Of a stretch of DNA of 64,000 bases, positions 43,301-55,300 are shown in pieces. Where the stretch lies: contig NMRA01000003.1 in assembly GCA_002633005.1 (NCBI GenBank), positions 2,594,883-2,658,882 on the forward strand. The letters are read 5' to 3'. Within the stretch, counting starts at the first letter, position 1. Every line of letters starts with the position of its first letter. Below the pieces are notes generated by a model. The model had not been told where the DNA came from. It searched no databases and saw nothing but the letters and a program-made list of their open reading frames with translations. The translations under genes and the position numbers were made by a program. The DNA is from Phoronis australis. Its lineage: Eukaryota > Phoronida > Phoronidae.

Positions 43301-46300
43301 ACATCCATAACTGAATGCTACAAGATATCTGCCAGGACACATTTGATCTGTTATATATTCCACATTTTTCCTTGACATGATATTTCTATTATAAAACTCT
43401 CCCCAAGTACCCCCTTTTCCCTTCGTGAATTCCCACAACAGGAAATAGGAAATGACCGACAAGGAAATTTTCAATAAAAACACTAAACAAGATGATTGAA
43501 TTCAATTTTGTCAAAAAAACACATGAACTTGACTGACAACCATTAGATCAATTTCCATAATTTTCCTGAACAGCAGCAAACAGAACTGAACACACTATGA
43601 GCTTACAAGGAGAATATGATACACATTGTTAAGTGCTATATATGTGACCCACAAAATATTGAGACAACAATACACCATATCAACTTTGCTCAAACGAAAT
43701 TGTCACAAAGAACAGCGTAGCAGCAAAAACAGAATGTTGAAGGCACTACAGTAAATACGCACAAAATTGAAGAGACTTTTGACTACTTAAAACACAGTAA
43801 TACACCCTAATCATGTTACCTGTTGAACGATCCAGCATGGGATTTGGTAACCCTTCTAGACCCTGCTAACTGTACCTCTGTATAAGGACTCTCTTCCTGT
43901 AATGGGTTATAACCAGACGATAGTTTGGAAATCTAATGGAAGCAGCAAGAACACATCATATACAAAAGCCAGAAATTTTCGTTAAGGACAATGATGTTAC
44001 GTACCAAAATAAAACACAGTTTCCAGTTACTGGCCATCGTGCAAATTGAAAACGAACAGTATCCTGGCTAGTGCATCTCAAACGGGAGAAGTGAACTCGT
44101 TATACTGCAAATAAGACGCACGTTCTGAGAAGTGAACGTGTTTTACCTCAAAATAGGACACAAGTTCTGAAAAGTGAACTCGTTTTACTTCCATCACTCG
44201 AGCACTCCAGCTTTTAAACATTCCCAATCAGCCCAGCATGCTTTGCAACACGATAACTAATCAAACACATGTCCCTTTCTCCCCATGTGATACACACCAG
44301 TCATAACCAAACACATGACTTAAGCCAGACATGTAAAATTTGACAACGGTTGATTTGCAAATGAAAATAGCAACAAAGAGAGAGATGACGCTAGGCTAAC
44401 ACTGTCCCTCCTGGCAAGCTCATTAGCATCACTTGTCAAAACACTTCAAACGAATTAGGCAATCTGTCAAAATTGACATTGATTATTTGTAAGAAGTCTC
44501 CTGTTATGTTCTAAGACAGTTAACAGTTATAAACCAATAATTCACAGTAGTCCCTGGGGATTTATTGCTAGTTTAAACAAGCTGCAAGATCATCATGCGG
44601 AACTACACGCGGCAAGAAAACTAATGTAAACCATTAAGCCGTGCAAGACCCAATCAGTCTATAAACAGGTATCACAGCTAAAAATAAAACAAGGGAACAT
44701 CAGAGGTTAATAAAATAATATGAATTGATCAAAATGCTTCTATGCGTTGACTAAAGAGTCCAGGGACCGCTCCAAGAAAACTGGCTTAGCTAAGACAAAT
44801 CCTAAATTTCAGCCAATTTTCAGATAAAACTAAAATTTGTTGTAAGACCGATTCAAGAAAGAGATTAAGTTTGACTTGAGTTTTTTATTTAAATGTTTTG
44901 TCTTAACTTTGACTATCTTACAGGATATGGAAACTTCAAAGTTTGGAATTTGAGACAAATCTTAGACCTAAGTCAAAAATGAATTTAAGTCAGTTTCTTG
45001 GTACAGGTTCCTGTGTTAATATTACAATTCGTGAACCCGAATCTCTTTGATCCCATAAACCCACCACAGACACAAAAGAGTTTGAACAGTTTGAACAAAC
45101 CTCTTCCATATCTTCATCTTGTTCACTATCAGCTGGTGATTCTGGAGACAGGTCTATATCATCCCTCTCAGGGATGGGTACATACTCTACTTTATCTGTC
45201 ATAGCACCTTCAGAGGGGTAATCTAGACGAGAATTTACATACATGGAAACAAACAGAATAGGATGCTCCATTTTAATCTGTATAAAAAATAAAAAACCCG
45301 CAGGAAACACCAACAATTAGAAATCCACCACAATTTTATTTTTCTCAATGATATACATAATTTATAAACTTATATCTGGATATTCATCAACCACTCTTGG
45401 AATTCTGATGAACTTAATTTTTTCAAGTTTTTGTTTAGAGCAGGTATCACTGTGACATAAAATCTCTGAAAATGATTTGTTAGGAGAATACAGACGGAAA
45501 TTGTTGTTTAAAAAAATAAGCTGTTATTTACAATAACGAATACAAAAGAAACAATATTTTTTTAATAATGAAATTCCCTTCACTTCTTTCATATTGATGC
45601 TAAGACAAACAACGACATTACACTACACTCAATGCATAACTCATGACCATTTACAGTGACAGCACAGGCTGGCACAAATATTGTGTTCTGAAGAAGTCAT
45701 AACAAGGCATCTCACTGGCTGTAATCTGATTGTAACAGTTAATGCATCGATCCACTCACCCTAGTAAGTCAGATCAGGATGTGACTGGATAGCAGTGAAC
45801 ATTATTACAATATCCAGTATTAACCATTAGTATTTACATCTGGGTTAATAAGGACCAATAATCAGTATTTTTTAGAAATTAAATAAAAAATTTATCGTAA
45901 CTGATGACCCTTAAAAGTAAAACCACATTTTAGCAAATTTATGTTTGTAATTAAGTATTATCTGTCACACTGAAAATATCAAACTAAATTATGAAAGGTA
46001 ACTGCTTCTCTCCAAACTTTTTATGATTGACACAGACACCCACCATTTCTGAACATTTGAGAGACATTTTCTCTGGATCTCATTTGGATCTGGAACCTGT
46101 GTTGTGTTGTGCACTGCTGTAGCAGGTAGCGACCCCTGGTGACGAGAAACATAAATCAGCCAAACCACATTTTTAAACAGAGCACTATCACATGGAGAAA
46201 AAGTAAAATGCTTGCACAAAACTGGCCAACTACAAAGTTCTCAATCATTTAACAGTAAAATTGTAGCATTCAGAACTAAAACCAATAAAATATTTATTGC

Positions 46301-49300
46301 AAAGGCTATTAAAAAACAAGTCATAAAGTAGACCTATGTCATTCTTGGACTATAAATTAGCATTGCAGATAGTTTAGTAATGGTGCAGGAAGTGTCCAGG
46401 ATATTCTCAGGAAACCTTTATCTTAAAAAGTAAATGATTTTAAAGCTTTTTGTCACATCGTTGCAATTAAAACACTCAATCTAAACAAAATTAGATCATG
46501 TGCACTTATTATACTAAAAGTAGAAACTGTTATTACATAAGAAAACGCGTTGCAAAGTGTAACAAAAATTAGGAGTACTTTTAGAGAAATCACACTTAAA
46601 CAAAGACCAACTACAGGACTACACAAAGAACTATCTACGGAAAACAAATGTGGACACAAAAAATCAGACGTTATACCTGTTAAATCTAGCACCACCATCG
46701 CTAAAACAAAAACAAAGTTAAACAGAGATTACAACTTTGAGAAGTAACACCTCAGATTCTGTCAATTATTCTTTGACAATCACTACATGGAGGCTTTCAA
46801 CTCAAATAAAACGATTTAATAAATGCATGACAACTATGAGGGAAAAAGTTAGTGACAAACCCTTGTACTCACTTTTTGTAACTTTCTGTGTAGTAGCTGA
46901 ATTTGCTCAATTTTAAGACTTCGCTGTCTGACTTAGGCAAGATGCTGAATCGACGACGATTAAAGGAAATTTTTTCCGTCTGAACCCATGGATGACGATG
47001 AACAATTTTGCGTTCGCTACCACTTTTCTCTGCCAAGTACAGACCGTGCACGCTTAAACCAGCCCAAATGTGACTGTAATAGTCGTTCTTGTTCTGAAAT
47101 AGGAATGACTTGGATTAAATAAAACATGCTGAACAGAGAATACAGCATAATCCACACAGACAATCAATGCATTACAGAACTAAATGTGAAATTAATTAAT
47201 ATTTTAGGACAGTAATACATTGAAACTGCAATATGATTTCCATATTCAGTCACCTCAGAGGATAGCAACCGTGTTGAAAAAAAAATTTAATAATTACCTT
47301 CAAAACTTTGTGAAAATGAATTCCATACTCTTCCAACTTTTGGGACTCCTAGAATAAAATCACTCTTTAAAAATGGCATCAACAATAGTACAAAAAAATT
47401 TTGAGAATGAAATAGACAATCATGACTATTACTATCTGACAATACCCAGGTGAGTTAGTCTATTTACAACAAAACATGTACGGGAAGGAACGAAGAAGAA
47501 GTCAATATCTCCGACCACTTCCCAGAATTCCCAATTTATTTTGGAAGTTTAAAGTACATTGCAGCAACCACTTACTGTTGATGCTTATACAACCTCCGTA
47601 TTGTTTTTCAGAATCACGTAGATACATAATATACACTGACTTCTACAAGATGGCAGATAGGTAACAAATGATGAATTTATTCATTTCCACCATGTTCATG
47701 GCGATGTCAATGTCATAAAATTGTAATTTTCATCAGCAGAATCTGATTCAGCAAATCACAAAACCAAACACAGCGCCAAAATCAAAACTGACCTGCAAAT
47801 ACTTCATCTCTGATTCTATCTCGCCACAGCCTGCTTGCTGCACATGTAGCGGCGGCAAGTTGTCGCGAAAATAGCTAGTGCCCAGCCTGCGGAGGAGTCG
47901 TGGTGAAATGTAGTGCTCTGGCTGGAAGTAGTTCCGCCCATGAATCTCCCTGTTGTAGTCTCCGTACTCCGCCTGCAGTGCTAGTGCAGACAATGACAGC
48001 ATCTCCTCTTCAGAGCACAAAGTGCGTTCTTCAAGGACGTCTCTCCTCAGTTGGAGGTAAAATAGGTGCTTCGTGGAGCCATGTCTATAAAAATGACTAA
48101 TATAAGCACAAAAGCACCAAATATGTTGAACACCTTACATTCACACCATTCACTGCTGGATATTTGTCCTAGGATACAGCTATATTTATACAAAAGAGTC
48201 CAATGAACAATAACAATCGATTGTGATGGACGAACACGGGATTCAACTAACTAAATAATAACACACTGTAATGTTTTGACAAAAACCGTTGTGATTATTA
48301 CATATCAAACGTGCTGAATGCTTACTTGAGAGCAGCTAGCCTGTTGACATAAAATCTGACCCTGAAGAAAAGTGTGAAGACTGATGGAAGTTGTCCTTTG
48401 GGTGGCTCCTTCCAGTCAGCCGGCGCCACCTTGTGTAGTTTAGTGTCAGCATCAATAAAGAAATGCTCACCATCTGTAAATGGACAGCAAAAGGAGATTT
48501 ACTCAGTATTGTTGCGATAACGCAAACTAAAGCCAAATACAACTCTGATGGTGATATCAAGCAAACAGAGTAGTATATCATAAAAATGCAAACTTATAAA
48601 ACAAAAATGCAATGAAACAACTAAGAACAAATAGACAAAACACAATAGCTTCTCCTCCATTCAGAGGGACACATTTTCTTATAATTCACTGCTTAAATTG
48701 AAAATTACTAATTAAGTTACCAAGTCATACAAAATGTGCTACAAAAGTTTGCTAGCGATAGAAAATGAAGTTCCTTCCAAAACAGATTTTCCTGCAAGTT
48801 AAAAAGTATCGAAGTCCAACAATTTTGACATGGCTGGCCAGACCTCAAACCCTTGCCGTCTTGCCATTAATACATTTGCTGTCAGCTGTTCTCTCAATCT
48901 CTGCTGATGCTTGAAACTAATTGCCAACAAAGCAAGGCAAAATTTAAGCCTAGTTAGACACGAATATTTAGCTTATTTCCACATTTAGACAATAAGTGGA
49001 AAGTGTAGTTCAAAACTCACCTTTCACATGCGTGATACCAAAGAAGTAGTGTTCAGGTAGTGACAGATGACTGACCACGGTCTCCAGTAACTCACTACCC
49101 TGGGTGCGTGTGTTACACGCCACTAATAATCTCTCTCCACTCAGCAACACGACGTTAACCTTTCTGGCCTGAGCCTTCTTCCTGTGTTTGATGACTGGAA
49201 CACGCAGCTCAACTTCAGGCTCCTGAGCTTTTGCAACGAACTCTGGACCAAAGTGTCTCTAGATGAAAATCAAGATAGGTCCAGATACATGGGAGTTACC

Positions 49301-52300
49301 AATGCATTCATAAATACTTGCCAATAATACTCTTTAAATGGACAATAATTGACCTAACACAAGCTCTGCCCCCTTGCGAAAGTTGACAAACAAACAATAA
49401 GTTTCACCCAGCAATGTGTTGTTTGTCGGGTTAAACGGCGGCTTGGAAATGAAGGTGTGTCAAGAATACTGTGTTCTGATTGGTCAGTTAAGCCATCACT
49501 CAAAATCCTGGCGATAGGTCAATTGGTTTTACGGACGAAAAAGAAATGTTTGGAATTATTGTTGGATGAGACTGGGTTCTTGAAGTTATTGGCTATGAGC
49601 AGAACTATAAAACAAGAAAATCTGTTGTTTCTTGCCACGTCTGCCACAGTCACTGAAATCAAAGCCAACAGTTTAGCAATTAAATATGCTTAAAATAGTC
49701 TGTAATTGATTTACTTGGGCTCAGCACAGCCACCAAAGCATCAGCCTGCATTTGCTGGGGTTCCAGATAAAATTTCGCATTGAAGCTGATTTCAGAAAAC
49801 CATTTTTCTTGTCCTTTCAATGCCTTAAAGTAATTCAAACGAAAACCAATCTGATTGCATCTGCTCACTAATGACAGTTCAGTGCTGGGATAAGCATACA
49901 AGTACCTTGCTATCAGTATTATCATAGAAGTGAGTGGGATTTTCCACAGTTTTCATCCTTTTTGTACTCCTTTTAACACTGTGGACAGGTGCATAGGGGT
50001 CGGTACTAGAGACCATGTGATTCAGATAGTGAGGTTCCCAATCACTAACTGTCGACAACATTAGAGCTGGATCCAACACATCATCAGGAGCTTCCCGCCT
50101 ACAAGATGAATATGGCCACACAGCATGGGCAATAAGCAATGTATACAACATTCTGTTGACAATATGATATGAGATGTTCATTTACTTTTGAGTATTTGAA
50201 CTGTCTCTCTAAAAGTGGACCACAGACGGTAACTGTTAACAGTGAATGCAAGGTGTAACACAAAGGATTCAGTGAAATAAGATTAGCACACAAAATATCA
50301 CTTACTGATAAAGACAAGACAAATACTCAATTAAATAAAAACTAGGATGAAAAAACGGAGGGAATATATCTCTGTCAAATATACTCCAAAATAATTTACT
50401 CTATATTCAAAAAATGCAGTCTAGAATAACCATCAAAATAATGCAAAATCAATTTTTTCAGATATCTTTTATCATAATAATGCAAAATCTAGATTAAACT
50501 TACCGACTTCCAGCAGGTTTCTTGCTACGAGTTGTTGACTTCCTCTGCGTTGACCTCCTGACCTCTCGTGGCACATACGGTGCCTCACTACTGACGACAC
50601 TCTCGTCTTGTTCAGGTGTTGAACCACCTGTGGCCATGTGTAATGCAACAGTGGAACCATACTGGGGGTACAGGTGAGGCCGGTAACTCCCTGAAATATA
50701 TTGAGAAGTAAAGCAATACAACAACACTCGACAACATTTTAACTGGTGTCAAGTAGGCATGCTAAAAATCCATCTTACATCAAATTTTATTGATAATTGA
50801 TCAGTAAGGTAAAAATCAAAAACACCACTTCACTTCTCTGCTGCGTCACTAAGTAATCAAAATGATGTGAATGTCATACACAAAGGCGAACACAGGCATT
50901 ATTGAGAATTGTTGATTGACATTTACAGATAAACGATAGGTGGACACTGTCATTTCTAAATTCCCCTTTAACATTTAAAAACTTGAGTTAACATTAAATT
51001 TCAACCTGTATTGTGGAGCTAGTTAGTAACATGGAGAAGGAGGCACCCTTGTGTGAGCAATGGAGATAATAGAACCTGACTTACCATGGGTATAGGATGG
51101 TGCTGATGCAAGTGATTTTACATCCACATTATCTAGCGAGTGATCACTGAGTGATATGGCATCTACGCTCCTATAATCCTCCACACTCAATCCCCTTCTC
51201 AAGACCTCCAACTTCCGTCTTCGTTCTTTGAGTCGGGCGTAAGTGTTCTCAACAAGAGTGGATCTACGACTTTGCGAATGACCATTAGGATCGCGAGACC
51301 TTTCAAGGCCATTGTTCATGGACGATTTCTGAAGCACACTGCGATGTAAGTTCGTGGAATGCCTCGACTTGTTCATGGACGGTTCATGCGAGTATTTTGA
51401 CAATCTCTGAGATGCTTTTGACATATATGAAGTCAATCGAGAATTTTCCACACCATTAGGTTCAGAACTTCCAAATGATATGTCAGACAAATGATATGAA
51501 GGTCCCATCATAGTCGACTCCTGTAGTGTATCATCTCTTAGTCTTGAACTCTGATAGGTGGTGTTGTTGTTTCGGTTCTGTTGGAATGATTCATTAGTAC
51601 TTGAACTAGCACCTGACTTGTTATAATGGCTGCGATTATGTTTACGTTTGCCTGAGTGGCGTACACTGTCGTGTCCATTAATACTAGCGCCATCCATCCA
51701 GTCTCGGCCAATAGGGCGAGGTCTCTCACTATAACCGTTCTGATGCGAAGAGCCACTGCCACCTGTGAACACACCAAATAAACTATTAGTGATCATAGTC
51801 ACAATGCTTTACACAATAGCTGTATTTCAAAAGTGCCAACGGGTAAAAAACAGAAATAAGTAAACAAACAGCCATCAATGTTTTCCAACACTGGGCATCC
51901 TGTCTGACATGCTGTGTTAAAAGGATACCACACTGGGTTTTGGCCAACTAACGCATATTAAAAACGACTTTTCCATTCAATTTTCTAAACAAAATAATGC
52001 TCTGTAATCAAGAACCACCCTCAATAGTTTGGAGGGAAATTTGAAAACTCTTTTCAAAGTCTGGCAAGCGTGACTTATGCTTTTAGTGAATTACACGTCA
52101 ACTGTGGCAAAAGACCACCCACCAATAACCACAACATCAAATCTGTGACATAAGGAGTATTAGTACTTAGTGATCCTTGCATTCGCCGTCCAAGATTGAT
52201 GCAAATGATGCACTAGTAAGTGAGAGAGTGAAATCATCAAAAGACGATTCAGTAACCTTTTAAATACTGGTGAAAGAAGATAGTGAACAAATGAAATGTA

Positions 52301-55300
52301 AGATGATCAGTACATTTTATACACATTTACTCCCGTGAATTTGCTTTGATTAGTTAGTTATTATTTTACAGTTTTCAACAGACAAATGAATAGAACCTTT
52401 ATTATTTTTAATTATTACAATGCCCCATAAGTTAGCATACTAATATTTCAGTTTTCTACAGACAAATAACGTGAATATTTTTATTTTTAATTATTACCAT
52501 GCCTATCCTTGCTTTTTGAACTTGAGTGAGATTTTGAACCAGGCGAAGACTTTGAACTAGCTGGACTACGATTCTTGGTAGAAGTCCTTGTAGGTGACTT
52601 ACTGGGCGTGGCATCCACAAATAAGGAAGTCATCTAAAATTAGAGAACAGACCTTTTCAACAAAAATCAAACGCGGTAACACTTCAGCAGCAAAGTCTGA
52701 TTTAAACAGACGGAGACCCAGAAGAGTGTCCGAGGGTCATAACCATCACCTCATAGTTACCTTTACAATGCTATGACGTTGAAGTACATCCATTCCAAGG
52801 ATTTAGGATACATGACTTTTGAAATGACATGATTTTAATATTTACTATGAAGTTTAACATAAGATGGTTCATTTATTCACATACAAAAAGGACATATACA
52901 ACTGAAGACAACAAATGTAAGATAGCGGCAAGAAAATGACTTACATCTTCAGTGCTACCAAGTACAAGCTTGTATAAACTTGAAATATAGTGAGAGTAGG
53001 GTGGTGCAGAGGTCTGTTTCTGTGAATGGTCAGAGCATGCCTGAAATAAGCAGTGTAAATATACATCACACCACCGTCTGTATGCAATTGTACTGGCAAC
53101 AAATTTAACTAGAGATTCTCCTTTGCTCCAAAAGGTATTTCTAAGAAAGCAAACAAGTATGAAACAATGAGAAATGCTCCATAAAATTCTTAGCATGTCG
53201 CTAACATCCAATGTTATTCAAATAGAACTAGCAGCTAAACCAGCTTACCATTGAACTGTGAACAATGTGAAATATATCTAGAACAGTTTGACACGCCTAC
53301 AGTCAGATCTACGTACTTCTAGAACCTTCACAAGAGACAATCTGAGGTGAGGAGTCTCTTCGCACATGGCACATAATAAAGAATCCAGCCCATCACTGAA
53401 GCCAAGCTCCTAGAAAAACAATAAATTTTGTTAATACGAAGCAGTATTTAAAATTGTCAGAATGGCTACCAAATATAAATAACAGCATCCTACGAAGAAG
53501 TGGAATGAACGTTCATAGGTGGCGCCGTTACATACTGCTGAAATAAAGAGTGTTACCTATCAGCAGCCTGGTTATATTTGAGAGCCTAGCTTCCGGGACT
53601 ATCCTGGGCCCTTCAAAGTACCCTGACAAATATAACCAAGCCGCCGATAGGTAACAATATTTATTTCAATCCTATGAAGAACTATTGATCAACAAAATGC
53701 AATCTCCAAGTATGAGTCCAACCAAAACATCACCAAAATCAAACCTAACTAATTTGGCTTAAATTTATTTCAGTGAACACAACAAATACTGTAACTAAAA
53801 ACAATAGTGACACATAGACCTAGTAAACTGGGTTGCCCTTTCTGGAACTTAACATCATTTCATAAAGAAACAAACACACATATCTAGATGAGCTACGAGT
53901 CTTACCTGGTTCTTAGGAAGATTGTAGTCAGCTGCATTATACATTGTCATACCCAAGGAAAACACATTGATCTGAAAAATATTAATTTATTCAAGATAAA
54001 CAACAGTGTGCACAGAAAATGGATTGATTGAATAACAAAAAATATTTTGTTATAGATAATGCCACTCTCTTTTGAAACAAAAATTATGAAACAAATGAAA
54101 GTAAATAATGATGATGATGAAAGAGAGAACTTTTTTAACCAGATACAAATACACAACACGAATATACAAACAAAAATATAATAATAACTGCTATCATATA
54201 ATATGTACACATTTCTTTTTATTTAAAGGGCATACTTTGCAGAATCTCATTTGGTTACCAACCAAGGTATAAACCGCTAGCGGCTGGTTACCAGTGATAA
54301 TTATTACAAGACGAATTCACAGATTTTTGTGTTTATTTAGAATACTGGCCGACACAATCCCAAATGGAAAGCACTGGAGATGGTCAACAGTTGTACAGAA
54401 TCACTAAACATTCGAACAAAAAATTACGACACGTCAGTTTTCATCATTATAGTTGTTTATAATATATTTTTAGAGCAGACAGAAAAGCCAAATAAGGAAT
54501 GAGTTATTGTTTTATTCAAAATGCATTCTAGAAAACATTGATCCAAAAGAAATGGCAAATTGTAATACAATCTGTTTTGCGCTTATATTTTTTTCGTTGG
54601 AAGCATATTATATGGTGGTCGATAATTTGAATTATTAGTAACGTGATCGGGAAATTGTAATGGTATTGTTGCGTGCATGTGTTCTCCAAGTGGCCGATAT
54701 TCTTGAATGAATTATGTGATGATGATAATGATGATGACATCACTGATGGTAATGAAGAAGACCAAATTTTGACTTTGTTGCACATAAAATTATGTGATTT
54801 GTACATGGTTACAAAACTAATTGTTAACACTGGGATTCACATTGAGATACCCAAGGGATGTGGCAATATGTTGAGAAAATAGTTTCTTACTGCATCTACT
54901 TCAACGTAGATTTACAAAAATATTTACCTACATAATTGACAGACAAACTCTGTTGAAAAATGACTAAGTACAAGACAGGTGATACTACAAAAGAAAAATA
55001 AACCAATTCTATGTTTCCCTGGCAACACCAACACCCATGGGAAATAGGATCACTACCACCTTTAGAAACATTTTTTTTGATTAATGCGAGGACAAAACCA
55101 AGCACATACAGGCATCTCGTCTTACGAATACAAAACATGTCGTTAGATAAGACAGATGCAAGGCTGAGCCAAAGTCAATTTAATCAGTGACATTCTAATC
55201 AATTATTATCAAGTAAACAAGTTTTTATTCTGTTCTCAGATAACAGCAATCTTGCGAGGGGCGTAGTCTCGTTATTTTAACATGAATTAAGCACTGACAT

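Larger units (their letters stand above)
48474..52497. other. Introns among PTPN13-like exons 7 to 11
   Basis: The non-coding parts (48474-49020, 49259-49905, 50099-50503, 50691-51084, 51763-52497) show no repeats or RNA genes I can recognise. Confidence 0.6.
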
